39,233 nt of DNA from Butyrivibrio sp. (GTDB lineage Bacteria; Bacillota; Clostridia; Lachnospirales; Lachnospiraceae): positions 1-39,233 of the forward strand of contig JAFPVA010000240.1 in NCBI GenBank assembly GCA_017413105.1. Direction: 5' to 3'. Each line of letters starts with the position of its first letter. Position 1 is the first letter of the stretch. The notes under the pieces are model-generated. The model saw nothing but the letters and a program-made list of their open reading frames with translations. It did not search any database and was not told the origin of the DNA. This document shows positions 1 through 9,800 of this stretch, one piece after another. A program made the translations under genes and the position numbers.

Positions 1-48
1 CCCCTCGTTCCACCCAGCCCCCTCGTTCCACCCTACCCTCGTCCCGAC
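1..48. repeat. decayed pieces of the 60-bp palindromic repeat
   Basis: Three imperfect head-to-tail pieces containing CCCTCGTTCCACC or a shortened form of it. The same motif forms the outer arm of the complete palindromes near 4.5, 6.8 and 23.5 kb. Only half-arms are present, so no hairpin is expected. The left window edge cuts the first piece. Confidence 0.75.
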
Positions 49-63
49 CATTGGTTGTCGCAT

Positions 64-92
64 AAAAAGAGCCCTGCGCAAGCGCAGAGCTC
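64..92 (-). terminator. Rho-independent terminator of the AraC-type regulator gene
   Basis: On the minus strand a GC-rich stem (arms 69-79 and 82-92, one mismatch, realistic four-base loop CAAG) is followed by five T. It lies about 27 bases past the stop codon of the regulator gene, in the right orientation to end its transcript. Confidence 0.85.
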
Positions 93-118
93 ATAGTTGT
101 TTCAATAATATACAATTC

Positions 119-2395
119 TCATTTTTTGCTGTCGCGGTAGGAGCCGGGGGTAATGCCCTCGTACTTCTTGAAGGCACGGGTCAGGGCTTTGGCATCGAGA
201 TAGCCGGCACCAACAGCTGCATCATTAACGGATGCCCCGGACTCCAATAGTTCTTTTGCCTTATCAACACGAAGCTTTTGAATGTATTCAAGAAGTCCCG
301 TTCCAACGACATTCTTGAAGGTTCTTGAAAGGTGGGACACTGTAAAGCCGTATTCATCGGCAATTCCTGAAACAGAGAAGCCCTGTTCAGTATAGTGCTC
401 CTTGATGTAGACCTGTACGTCATCCATCCAGGCAGGAATTCCCTCTTTTTCCTGATTCTCCATGTAATCAATAATAGAGGTAAAGACAGACTTGCACACC
501 TCTTTAAGCTCTTCCATGCTGGTGACGTTCATGAGTCTTTCTTCATAATTTAAGGACTCTATGAATTCCTTGTCAGCCTTCTCCATTCTGTTGGAGATCG
601 ACATAGTCAGTATCGCCGCAAGACCGTACATACGGTAGTTATTGAGGCGCAAAAACTTTCTGTTATGCGGAAACGCTCTGTTAAGATACGTATCAAGCAT
701 CTGATAGGCCTCTTTGAAGTTACCGGACTCGAGACAGTTGATCATCATCCTGACTGTTGATGCATAATCATCGAAATTAACCAGATCTTCACTGGTCTGA
801 TCGGATTTCATAACCCAGACGGTATCCAGCTCCCCGCCCTCACGCCAGAAAATCCTGTACTCCAGCTCTCCCTTAAGGGCAAGGTAGATATCCCGCACAT
901 TCCCAAAGCTTCTATATATATCACCAAGAAGAATATAAATTGGTTCTCCTAAAGTCTGATCGTAGAAAACCCGCATCTGATCAAGCTTTGCCTCAAAGGC
1001 TGCGACATCCAGCGCATCCGGGGATGCTTTCTCCGGAAGCGGGGCAAAAATAAGGTAATCATCACTATACTTGTAGACCCTGCTATAGGTGGTCTCTGTC
1101 AGCTCGTCAATGATATTTTTCAGGGTAAAAGACATTATGTCTTCATCGGCACTGTCAAAAGAAAGTGCTGCCTCCTGATTAATTAGTGAACCCTGATCAG
1201 CACTCTTTGGACGAACAATAATCATGGACCAGGCACTACCTTCTTCAATTCCGGTAAACTCAGCAAGCACCTTGATCACCGCATCTCCGGCGTTTATATC
1301 TCCATCAAACACCCTTCTTACGCGATTTTCATAGAGATACGGCTCAAGCCTTGTAACATTTCTCTGCATAAGAGAGTTCTCAGACATAATCTTGGAAACC
1401 TTATCGTTTACTCCTTTAAAGGTCTCCATGAATCCCGCATCATCTTTTGCCTGGATAACATCCAAAAGCTCCTGCATGGGCTTCCACAGGCGTGATGTGG
1501 ATCTGAAGGAAAGAAACAGCGCAAGGGCTATGGCTCCTACAAGCTCAATACCAAGCACTATCCAGAAAATCCTGAGGGACTTGTAGAGGCTTGCCTTAGG
1601 CGCCCCCACATAGCAGTACCAGGGCAGTGTGGAAAGACCTGCTTTTACATAGTAGTAATCGTCCTTAAGGAACTTGTCATTATCGGAATTTGTGATATTT
1701 TCTGCGATATTGCTGCGTGCCTCGTCTGAGACATAGATTCTTCCGGCTCCATCTGACAGAACTGTCACTGTCCCATCGGGCTCTCCCACGTCGATCTCAT
1801 TCATCATACATTCAAGCACGATGACTGCTTTTTTCTTGTAATGGTCATCATATACGTTCTGCATGACCCATACTCGGCCGTCTGCAAAAATTGACCCATT
1901 CGAAATGCCCTTAAAATCCACTCTTTCCATGAATTCCTCAGGTGTTAACCCCAAACTTTTGATATAGGAGTCAATTATCTGAGAATTCCACAATCTGCTG
2001 TAAGTGGAAAAAAGCGAATTGGTATCGAAATAGTAAATATATGCTTCTTTTATGGTATTACGGTGGATATTGTCTAAAATAAGTTCCCTGAGTTCCGAAA
2101 GCTCATGGATCATGGCTCCCATCTCTGCCTCACTAAGGGAAAGGGACTTGGTCAATGCCCTGTCAGAAGCTATGTAATCAGCGCTTCCAAGGAGCTGTGC
2201 AAACTCTTTATCCAGGTTGGCTGCTGTTATCTCAGCCCTCTGTCCTGCGATAGATGCAATATTTGCCTCAATGACCCTGTAATTATAAAAATTCCCCAGC
2301 ATTGTGCCCAAAAGGATAATCCCGCAGATCACAATGTAGGAACTCATTATTGACTTAAAAAAATTGCCACCCAATAATTTGGTCTTCGACTTCAT
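119..2395 (-). CDS. membrane-anchored AraC-type transcription regulator with extracellular sensor (YesN-like)
   Basis: Seen: a 758-residue protein with a membrane segment near residues 15-35, a roughly 240-residue extracellular part, a second membrane segment (IVLGIELVGAIALALFLSF), a long cytoplasmic middle part and a C-terminal AraC double helix-turn-helix over the last ~100 residues (SVSGIADEYGF, then LESGASVNDAAVGAGY and ending ITPGSYR). Known: such one-component regulators sense ligands outside the cell through a Cache-like region and usually control neighbouring sugar-uptake genes. Inferred: it controls the divergent binding-protein gene at 2744. A TTG 15 bases upstream (2408-2410) is in frame, but the ATG at 2395 has GGAG nine bases ahead and is preferred. 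The middle region is not one I can name. Confidence 0.9.
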   Translation of the reverse strand: MKSKTKLLGGNFFKSIMSSYIVICGIILLGTMLGNFYNYRVIEANIASIAGQRAEITAANLDKEFAQLLGSADYIASDRALTKSLSLSEAEMGAMIHELSELRELILDNIHRNTIKEAYIYYFDTNSLFSTYSRLWNSQIIDSYIKSLGLTPEEFMERVDFKGISNGSIFADGRVWVMQNVYDDHYKKKAVIVLECMMNEIDVGEPDGTVTVLSDGAGRIYVSDEARSNIAENITNSDNDKFLKDDYYYVKAGLSTLPWYCYVGAPKASLYKSLRIFWIVLGIELVGAIALALFLSFRSTSRLWKPMQELLDVIQAKDDAGFMETFKGVNDKVSKIMSENSLMQRNVTRLEPYLYENRVRRVFDGDINAGDAVIKVLAEFTGIEEGSAWSMIIVRPKSADQGSLINQEAALSFDSADEDIMSFTLKNIIDELTETTYSRVYKYSDDYLIFAPLPEKASPDALDVAAFEAKLDQMRVFYDQTLGEPIYILLGDIYRSFGNVRDIYLALKGELEYRIFWREGGELDTVWVMKSDQTSEDLVNFDDYASTVRMMINCLESGNFKEAYQMLDTYLNRAFPHNRKFLRLNNYRMYGLAAILTMSISNRMEKADKEFIESLNYEERLMNVTSMEELKEVCKSVFTSIIDYMENQEKEGIPAWMDDVQVYIKEHYTEQGFSVSGIADEYGFTVSHLSRTFKNVVGTGLLEYIQKLRVDKAKELLESGASVNDAAVGAGYLDAKALTRAFKKYEGITPGSYRDSKK

Positions 2396-2654
2396 GAATT
2401 GGATCTCCAATGATTCATCATAATGAAACGATCAGGCCTTTTTTCCTGCAAAAGCATTCTAACATAAAGGTCTGAAATAAGAAAATAGAAAAATGACATT
2501 TATTGTTTATCCAATTATATTGTTCGCAACAATCCGCATGGTTAAGCGTTTTTTCCTGTATGCGACAGTTCTTTTCATCAATAATTGGCACCATAAATCA
2601 ATTTTTGGGTGCCCCCTTTTGTCAAAAAAATTACCGCCTAAAAAAAACTAGCCC

Positions 2655-2683
2655 TTGAAGGAGGATTCATCAAAAAATATACT
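2655..2683 (+). promoter_or_regulatory. candidate sigma-A promoter of the binding-protein gene; rest of the 348-bp divergent gap
   Basis: TTGAAG and TATACT are spaced by 17 bases, giving a start about 50 bases before the gene's ribosome site (AGGAGG near 2731). The remaining divergent gap (2396-2743) holds a small palindrome TTGTTCGCAACAA at 2520-2532 and a short hairpin GCCGA/TCGGC near 2694-2706 in the leader. I see no riboswitch fold and no clear promoter for the regulator gene. Confidence 0.55.
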
Positions 2684-2743
2684 AAGCTCACCGGCCGACA
2701 TTCGGCATCAATTTTATAAACGCTTTTTTAGGAGGGTAACAAA

Positions 2744-4378
2744 ATGAAAAAGAGAGGTATAGCAATTCTGCTGTCAGTCATCATGACCACATCCGTTATA
2801 GCAGGATGTGGTTCACAGACTTCCGGAACAGGAGAAGCTTCTGTATCAACAACATCTTCTGATACTACTGCAGCAGTTGCAGAGGCGGGAGAGCTGACAC
2901 TTCCATTAACAGACAAGACAGAAACCATTACAGTATGGATGACAAACGACACAACTGCAATGGCAAAAAATGGTGGTGACTACAACAACAATCCTTATTA
3001 TAAGGAACTTGAGGCACGCACAAACGTACATATTGACTGGCAGGTTCCTGCCGCTCAGACAGAGTCAGAGCAGTTCAATCTTCTTTTCACATCAGGAGAG
3101 CTTCCGGATGTAATGTACTACAGCACAGGATCTGTATATTATAAAGATGGTCTTGATGCAGCGGTTGAAGATGGATACTTCCTTGATCTTACAGATCTTT
3201 TACCTAAGTATGCACCTCACTATCTCGAGGCACTTAAGAAGTCCAGCGAGAACGTTCAGAAGGCAGCTGTAACAGATGACGGAAGATACGTTCAGATCTA
3301 TTCAATCCTTCAGACTTCACAGCCTTCTTTCTTCGGATATGTAGTTCGTCAGGATTGGCTTGATGAGTGTGGTCTTTCTACACCTGAAACATTCGATGAT
3401 TGGGAGAACATGCTTAAGACTTTCAAAGAAAAGTACGGCGCTTCTGCTCCACTTAGCACAGTTCCTACATTCCTCTGGAACCTTGGCTATGGTATGGGCG
3501 TATACAACATCACAGATTTCTATCAGGAAGATGGCAAGGTTAAGCAGGCACTTCTTGATGAGCCTGAGAAGGTTCGTGATTTCCTTACACTTCTTAATAA
3601 GTGGTACAACGAAGGACTTCTTGATCCTGACTTCGCTTCTGAGACAAACTTCTGGGGCAACTCAGTTCTTATCTCAAACAACAACACAGGTGTTACCTGC
3701 ACAATGTACACAATTCCTTCAGCATTGTTCATTCCTTCAATGAACAATGAGAACGCTTCTTTCACAGCCCTTAAGTCCCCTGTATTAAACGCAGGCGATA
3801 CATTAAAGGCAGGTTATGTAGTTCCTGACACAAACGCTTCATGGGTTATCTCTGCAGACTGCAAGAATCCTGAGCTTGTTCTTAAGTGGATCGACTACAT
3901 GTACACAGAAGAGGGTGCTCTTTTCGGTAACTACGGTAAAGAGGGTGAGACCTTCAACATGGTTGATGGAAAGCCTGTATTCACAGATGTAATCTCAAAC
4001 AACGCAGATGGTCTTTCCTATGACGAAGCTATGAGACTTTACACATACGAGCCATCATGGCCTGGTATCTACTATGATTGGGAGAGAGAGCTTCAGTTCG
4101 TATCTGAGAAGGACTTCCAGATGTGCTATGTATGGGATGATTTCGATCACACAGCAACCTACTATCCTTCATACGCATCTCTTAACCTTGAAGAGACAGC
4201 TGAGTACTCAGATATCTTCTCTGATCTTAGCACATATATTCAGGAGAATCTCCTCTCCTTCGTAACAGGTTCAAAGAGCCTTAGCGAGTATGACCAGTTC
4301 ATCGAGACTGTAAAGAGCATGAACCTGGAGAGAGTTGTTGAGCTTAAGCAGGCTGCTCTTGACAGATTCAACAAATAA
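2744..4378 (+). CDS. extracellular solute-binding lipoprotein, oligosaccharide ABC type (LipO/YtcQ-like)
   Basis: Seen: 544 residues with a lipoprotein signal (basic KKR, hydrophobic stretch, lipobox IAGC with Cys22), a Ser/Thr/Ala-rich linker to about residue 50, then a large bacterial type-1 binding-protein fold starting TITVWMTNDT, with aromatic-rich ligand-side segments. Length fits the 500-560 residue binding proteins of CUT1-like importers that work with LplB/YtcP-type permeases. Ribosome site AGGAGG is well placed. Inferred: it captures an oligo- or polysaccharide fragment and is controlled by the divergent regulator at 119-2395. Odd: no permease or ATPase follows; a strong terminator ends the unit at 4420-4481, so it must share a permease encoded elsewhere or act as a sensor partner. 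Confidence 0.9.
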   Translation: MKKRGIAILLSVIMTTSVIAGCGSQTSGTGEASVSTTSSDTTAAVAEAGELTLPLTDKTETITVWMTNDTTAMAKNGGDYNNNPYYKELEARTNVHIDWQVPAAQTESEQFNLLFTSGELPDVMYYSTGSVYYKDGLDAAVEDGYFLDLTDLLPKYAPHYLEALKKSSENVQKAAVTDDGRYVQIYSILQTSQPSFFGYVVRQDWLDECGLSTPETFDDWENMLKTFKEKYGASAPLSTVPTFLWNLGYGMGVYNITDFYQEDGKVKQALLDEPEKVRDFLTLLNKWYNEGLLDPDFASETNFWGNSVLISNNNTGVTCTMYTIPSALFIPSMNNENASFTALKSPVLNAGDTLKAGYVVPDTNASWVISADCKNPELVLKWIDYMYTEEGALFGNYGKEGETFNMVDGKPVFTDVISNNADGLSYDEAMRLYTYEPSWPGIYYDWERELQFVSEKDFQMCYVWDDFDHTATYYPSYASLNLEETAEYSDIFSDLSTYIQENLLSFVTGSKSLSEYDQFIETVKSMNLERVVELKQAALDRFNK

Positions 4379-4419
4379 TTAAGCTAATAGTTTCTATTTC
4401 ATAATATTTCATCCTTAAG

Positions 4420-4481
4420 AAAAAGCCAATGGGGACGGTTCTTGGTAGTTGTTACCAAAGAACTGTCTCCATTGGCTTTTT
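4420..4481. terminator. long hairpin terminator built on the palindromic repeat
   Basis: Arms begin AAAAAGCCAATGG and end CCATTGGCTTTTT, pairing over roughly 25 bases with a few mismatches and ending in a T run on either strand, so it can stop transcription both ways. The inner arm contains GGGGACGGTTCTTGG, the core of the 60-bp palindromic repeat next door. It closes the binding-protein gene. Confidence 0.85.
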
Positions 4482-4495
4482 GTGGAGTCTAGTGG

Positions 4496-4578
4496 GTGGA
4501 ACGAGGGGACGGTTCCTTCGTTCCATGGAACGCAAGAACCGTCCCCTCGTTTCACATGGAACCGTCCCCTCGTTTCAC
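4496..4578. repeat. 60-bp palindromic repeat plus an extra half-arm
   Basis: A near-perfect 60-bp palindrome (4496-4555) centred on CCATGG, outer arms GTGGAACGAGGGGACGG and its complement, is followed by a third arm copy at 4556-4578. The thioredoxin stop codon lies only about six bases further on. The same unit recurs at 6784 and 23533, with diverged versions elsewhere in the window. Confidence 0.9.
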
Positions 4579-4584
4579 AATGAA

Positions 4585-4902
4585 TCAGAGTGCAGAATCA
4601 AGTAGTTTTGCAAGAGCGTCAGGTGACATTGCCCCCATTCCGCTGTTAACCACCTCGCCGTTCTTGAAAACGAGAAAACTTGGGATTGACATGATGTTGT
4701 ACTTAGCAGCAAGAGCGCTCTCGTCGTCGGAGTTAACCTTGCCTACCTTTGCCTTTCCTTCATAAGTTTCTGCAAGCTTCTCAACTACTGGCATCATCAT
4801 CTTGCAAGGGCCGCACCAGTCTGCGTAGAAATCAACCAGTACAGGTACATCACTCTTTAAAACTTCTGCTTCAAAATTATCTGTTGTAAATCTATATTCC
4901 AT
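4585..4902 (-). CDS. trxA: thioredoxin
   Basis: Seen: 105 residues, the usual thioredoxin length, with active site WCGPCK (Cys30, Cys33), the preceding DFYADWC strand, and the cis-proline loop SIPSF (Pro74). Known: it reduces protein disulfides in the cytoplasm using thioredoxin reductase. The in-frame ORF extends 20 codons upstream, but GGAGG sits nine bases before the ATG at 4902 and the shorter start gives the normal thioredoxin N terminus. The -10 box of its promoter (4946-4951) lies inside that extension, which also argues against the longer start. No reductase gene is nearby; the gene is probably transcribed alone. Confidence 0.97.
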   Translation of the reverse strand: MEYRFTTDNFEAEVLKSDVPVLVDFYADWCGPCKMMMPVVEKLAETYEGKAKVGKVNSDDESALAAKYNIMSIPSFLVFKNGEVVNSGMGAMSPDALAKLLDSAL

Positions 4903-4945
4903 ATTATTTGCCCTCCATTTAATTGTTGGTTTATTTGATGGTTGA

Positions 4946-4974
4946 ATAATATCATAAGACAATTATATTGTCAA
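4946..4974 (-). promoter_or_regulatory. strong sigma-A promoter of thioredoxin
   Basis: Minus-strand TTGACA (perfect -35) and TATTAT with a 17-base spacer, placing the start about 40 bases upstream of the thioredoxin ATG. It is one of the best promoters in the window. Confidence 0.85.
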
Positions 4975-5014
4975 CAATTAAATTGCAAACGATAAAAGGA
5001 GTAGATTATAACTC

Positions 5015-5159
5015 GTTACTGTTCAGACAGAAATGCGCACTAAGCTGCGCATTTCGTGAGAACTTGATGCAGGAGTGAGCGCATTCCTTCGACGAAGTCG
5101 ATATGGAATGAATGCACGAATTGGTTACTGGAGCGAGCTGTATGCGAGTGAACAGTAAC
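5015..5159 (-). repeat. 145-bp element with terminal inverted repeats, copy 1
   Basis: The ends are GTTACTGTTCA and TGAACAGTAAC, perfect 11-bp inverted repeats. Inside are a hairpin GAAATGCGCA/TGCGCATTTC and a second palindromic part around TCGACTTCGTCGA. Flanks are TATAACTC (5007-5014) and TATAAATC (5160-5167), a 7/8 match that could be a target-site duplication. Copies 2 (16777) and 3 (39094) run in the opposite orientation. No coding capacity is seen; it resembles a miniature inverted-repeat element. Confidence 0.88.
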
Positions 5160-5193
5160 TATAAATCTGCTCCCTTATACTATCTCTTGTCCA

Positions 5194-6750
5194 TCATCCC
5201 GCAGCAAAAAATACGCTCACTCCCGGGCCAACCGGAAGTCCGATCAGCATCCAGATGAACAGGAAAATAATCCATGCTGCCATCATGACCAGGCCTATCG
5301 GCAAAAGATTTGATACAAAAGTTCCAAGCTTTATCTTGGGGTCATACATATCCTGAGCTGCCTTAAGTGCAACCCACATATACGGCGAAAATGGCGTAAA
5401 TGCGTTGGTCGATGAATCTCCAATCCTGTAAAAAATCTGCGTCATGGCAGGATGATAGCCGCCTGCCATAATCATCATCGGTATAAATACCGGGGCCATG
5501 ATTGCCCACTTTGCAGATGCCGAAGGAATAAAAATATTGATAAATCCGCTGAATATGATAAAGACAACTATCATACCAAATCCGGTAAAGCCGGTGGCAT
5601 TAAGAAGATTGGAACCATTTACTGCCAGAAGCTTATCAATATTAGTCCAGGAAAAAAGCTTTTGAAACTGGGCACAGAAGAAACAGAAAACCAAATATCC
5701 GCCCATCTTTCCCATGATTTTAACTACAGTTTTGTATATTCCATCTACTCCCTTGAAGGCTCCGGATATCAGTCCATATACAATTCCCGGAATGCTGAAA
5801 AAGAGTAAAAGAACAGGCACCATGTACTTAAGAAGGTAGGACCCGATGAAAGCTCTTTGCCCTTCTGCCTCGTGACCTACTACTATTCCAAGAGGTCCCC
5901 AGATTGTAAATACAATTACCAGTACCAGAAAAGCCTGCATGGATATTCCAGCCCATAATAGTGCTTTCTTTTCCAGAGGAGTTGACTTCTTTTCTTTATT
6001 TATCTCCATGCCCTGTACAGGCACAAAGACTCCAAATCTCTTTTCCACAAAATGATTGATCAAAAATCCTATAACAAAAGTACAAAGGAAGGTCGATGCA
6101 GCCATGAAATACCAGTTGCAGGTTATGTCCACAGACAGAGTCCCCTCCCCGAGAAAATCCTCCACTACACCCTGTGTTATGGATTGAAGAAGGCCATCAG
6201 TTCCCGCCACCATAAGGTTTGCTGAAAAGCCTGCCTGCACAGCTGCATAGCCGCAGATTATTCCTACAAGGGGATTCCTTCCCGCCGCCAAAAAGATAAG
6301 TCCTCCCAGCGATGGAACAACGATTGATGCCGTATCGGAAGCTATGTTCCCAAGAATGCCAATAAATGCCACTACATACGGCACCAGCACCGGAAGTGTT
6401 TTCTTGACTCTTTCATTGAGAAGTGTCTCTATAAGCCCGGATTCCTCGCACAATCCAACAGCCGCTGTCATGACCAGAACCATCCCCAGAGGTGGAAAAG
6501 ATGTAAAGTTGGTTATCAGATTTCCAAGAAACCAGTATAAGCCGCCCGTGGAAAAGAAATTTTGCACAAAAACCACTTCGTCGTTGGCAGGATTAATAAA
6601 TGATACCTTGAATAGCGACAGTATCAGAGATAATACAGCAGTTATCCAGAAAAGAGTCATAAAAAGTATTCCCGGCTGAGGAAGTTTGTTGCACGTTTCT
6701 TCTATCCATGCAAGAAATCGACTTCTTTTTACAGGTTTCGTGTTTTCCAT
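5194..6750 (-). CDS. AbgT-family transporter (p-aminobenzoyl-glutamate type)
   Basis: Seen: 518 residues, strongly hydrophobic with about twelve membrane segments, an N terminus of the family style (FLAWIEETCNKLPQPGILF) and the conserved C-terminal half motifs PSASAKWAIMAPVFIP and GDSSTNAFTPFSPYMW. Known: AbgT members move p-aminobenzoyl-glutamate or act as drug (sulfonamide) exporters, driven by ion gradients. No AbgA/AbgB hydrolase genes flank it, so the substrate is open. Start: the ATG at 6750 has GAGGG eight bases upstream; the in-frame ATG five codons earlier has no ribosome site. No promoter was recognised in the short upstream gap, which is mainly a repeat. Confidence 0.93.
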   Translation of the reverse strand: MENTKPVKRSRFLAWIEETCNKLPQPGILFMTLFWITAVLSLILSLFKVSFINPANDEVVFVQNFFSTGGLYWFLGNLITNFTSFPPLGMVLVMTAAVGLCEESGLIETLLNERVKKTLPVLVPYVVAFIGILGNIASDTASIVVPSLGGLIFLAAGRNPLVGIICGYAAVQAGFSANLMVAGTDGLLQSITQGVVEDFLGEGTLSVDITCNWYFMAASTFLCTFVIGFLINHFVEKRFGVFVPVQGMEINKEKKSTPLEKKALLWAGISMQAFLVLVIVFTIWGPLGIVVGHEAEGQRAFIGSYLLKYMVPVLLLFFSIPGIVYGLISGAFKGVDGIYKTVVKIMGKMGGYLVFCFFCAQFQKLFSWTNIDKLLAVNGSNLLNATGFTGFGMIVVFIIFSGFINIFIPSASAKWAIMAPVFIPMMIMAGGYHPAMTQIFYRIGDSSTNAFTPFSPYMWVALKAAQDMYDPKIKLGTFVSNLLPIGLVMMAAWIIFLFIWMLIGLPVGPGVSVFFAAG

Positions 6751-6783
6751 CTGCAGGTCCCTCATTATTCTATTTATTAACTA

Positions 6784-6842
6784 TGGAACGAGGGGACGGT
6801 TCCTTCGTTCCATGGAACGCAAGAACCGTCCCCTCGTTCCAC
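6784..6842. repeat. 60-bp palindromic repeat, complete copy
   Basis: Palindrome centred on CCATGG at 6812/6813, with the same arms as the copy at 4496 including the two off-centre mismatches (TTCCTTCG against CGCAAGAA). It sits between the carB stop and the AbgT gene. With no T run it is not a classical terminator, although its RNA would fold strongly. Confidence 0.9.
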
Positions 6843-6861
6843 CCAGTTCCACCACTTTACA

Positions 6862-9800
6862 TCAAAGTTTAGCGATATCGACAAGCGTTAAGGTTTCTTC
6901 AGTGCTTTCGTTTTCAAGACTAGTAACCAGTGCTCTTGCAGTATCCAGAGCAGTGATTACGTTTACACCGGTCTCGATAGCGGTACGGCGGATAAGGAAG
7001 CCGTCGCGGCTCTTATCGCGACCCTGAGTAGGTGTATCAATGACAAGGTCAATCTTGTGACCCAGGATAAGGTCGATGACCGTAGGCGACTCCTGGCTGA
7101 TACGGTTGATCTTACGGGCAGAAACGCCGTTTTCATTAAGGGTATCAGCAGTTGATCTTGTGGCATAAATAATGTAGCCAAGTTTCTTGTAACGCCTTGC
7201 GATATCGATGATCTCACCCTTATCTGAATCCTTAACGGTAATGATCATCTGCTTGTACTTAGGAAGATTTACGCCTGCGCCAAGGAATGCCTTATAAAGG
7301 GCTTCATTGAAATTCTTACTGATTCCAAGGCACTCTCCTGTACTCTTCATCTCAGGTCCAAGGCTGATCTCAGCACCTCTGATCTTTTCAAAAGAGAATA
7401 CCGGCATCTTGATGGCAACGTAGCCAGCCTCAGGCTGAAGTCCCGGTGTGTAGCCAAGGTCCTTAAGCTTCTTGCCAAGCATAACCTGAGCTGCAAGATC
7501 AACAATCGGAATGCCTGTAACCTTACTGATATAAGGAACAGTTCTTGATGAACGAGGATTTGCCTCAATGATGTAAACCTCATCCCCAACTGCGATGAAC
7601 TGTACATTTATAAGTCCTATTACATGAAGTGCCTTAGCAAGCCTTCTCGTATACTCTGCAATTGTCTCTTTTACCTTAGGAGAAAGAGACTGAGCAGGGT
7701 AAACAGAGATTGAATCTCCGGAATGGATTCCGCTTCGCTCGATGTGTTCCATGATTCCGGGGATTACGATATCTTCGCCGTCGCAAACCGCATCAACTTC
7801 AGTTTCAACGCCCTGAAGGTACTTATCAACAAGGATCGGGTGATCCTGAGCATATCTGTTGATGATATTCATGAACTCTTCTATTTCTTCATCGGAAAGA
7901 GCTATCTGCATGCCCTGACCACCAAGAACGTAGGAAGGTCTTACAAGTACAGGATATCCGAGGCGGTTAGCTACTTCTTTTGCCTCCTCTGCAGTGTATA
8001 CTGTAGCACCCTGTGCGCGCTTAATCTGGGTCTCTTCGAGAATCTGGTCAAAGATCTCACGGTCTTCCGCAGCATCAACGTCTTTGGCATCTGTTCCGTA
8101 GATCTTTACACCCATCTCCATCAGATCCTGAGTGAGCTTGATGGCTGTTTGGCCGCCGAACTGAACAACAGCTCCATCCGGCTTTTCGAGGCGAACGATA
8201 TTCTCAACATCTTCTCTTGTAAGTGGCTCAAAATAGAGCTTGTCTGCGATATCAAAGTCGGTACTTACAGTCTCAGGGTTGTTGTTGATGATGATTGTCT
8301 CGTATCCTGCCTTCTTAAATGCCCAAGTAGCATGGACAGAACAGTAGTCAAACTCAATACCCTGACCGATTCTGATAGGACCTGAGCCAAGGACAAGGAT
8401 TTTCTTCTTGCCGCCGCTTGTATCAGCTCCCTCGCCTGCCGCATCAGCTCCGGTCTCATTCAGCGCAGCCTCATCCTCTGAATCCGGACCGTTGTAAACT
8501 GAGTAGTAGTAAGGCGTCTGGGCTGCAAACTCAGCAGCACAGGTATCAACAATCTTGAAAGTCGCATGGATATTGTATGCATTGCGGAGCTCTTTTAACA
8601 CGTCCACAGAAAATCTTGTAAGTCTAGAAATAACTGTATCCGGGAATTCAAGGCGCTTTGCCTCAAGAAGTGTGTCAAAGCTGATGACTTTCTTGGCATC
8701 CTCCAAAGTTCCGTTCTTTCCGGCGCTGTTCTTCTCACCGGCTCTAAGAAGCTTAAGCTCCATCTTAACAAGAGTGTGGAGCTTATCTATGAACCAAAGA
8801 TCGATCATGGTGATGTCGTGGATCTCATCGTGACTGATACCGCGACGAAGAGCCTCTGCGATAACCCAAATCCTCTGGTCGTCAACGACCTTTAATCTCT
8901 CTAAAAGCTCGTCATCATCAAGCTCTGAAAAATCATAGCTAGTAAGGCAGTCCACATGCTGCTCAAGAGAGCGGATTGCCTTCATCATAGCACCTTCAAA
9001 GTTGGTGCAGATGCTCATTACTTCGCCGGTTGCCTTCATCTGTGTGGTGAGGGTTCTCTTGGCGGTAATGAATTTATCAAAAGGAAGTCTCGGGAACTTA
9101 ACTACGCAGTAGTCAAGCGTAGGCTCAAAGCTTGCGTAGGTCTTGCCTGTAATTGCGTTTTTAATCTCATCAAGAGTGTAGCCCAGGGCAATCTTTGCAG
9201 CCACTTTGGCAATAGGATAACCTGTAGCCTTTGAAGCCAGCGCTGATGAACGGCTAACTCGGGGGTTAACCTCGATTACACAGTACTCAAAGCTTGTTGG
9301 ATGCAGGGCAAACTGAACGTTACAGCCACCTGTGATCTTAAGCTCATCAATGATGTTGAGAGCTGCACTTCTGAGCATCTGGTATTCCTTATCAGAAAGA
9401 GTCTGAGAAGGAGCAACAACTATTGAGTCACCGGTGTGAACGCCGACAGGGTCAATGTTTTCCATGTTGCAGACAGTGATGCAGTTGCCTGCGCTGTCTC
9501 TCATCACCTCGTACTCGATTTCCTTCCAGCCTGCGATGCATCGCTCTACAAGAACCTCATTGGCGCGGGAAAGTCTAAGACCGTTCTCAAGGATTTCCTC
9601 GCACTGGGCCTGATTGTAGGCAATACCGCCGCCTGAACCACCAAGGGTAAAAGCAGGGCGAAGCACTACCGGGTAGCCGATCTTATTAGCAAAAGCCACG
9701 CCGTCTGTAACGTTATGAACAACCAGTGAAGCTGCGCAGGGCTCACCTATTTTTTCCATGGTGTCCTTAAACTCCTGCCTGTCCTCAGCTTTACGGATAG

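Noticed and set aside
7723-8385. 220-codon plus-strand open frame inside carB
   Set aside because: It is antisense to highly conserved CarB sequence, has no recognisable product or good ribosome site, and is a by-product of the codon use of the real gene.
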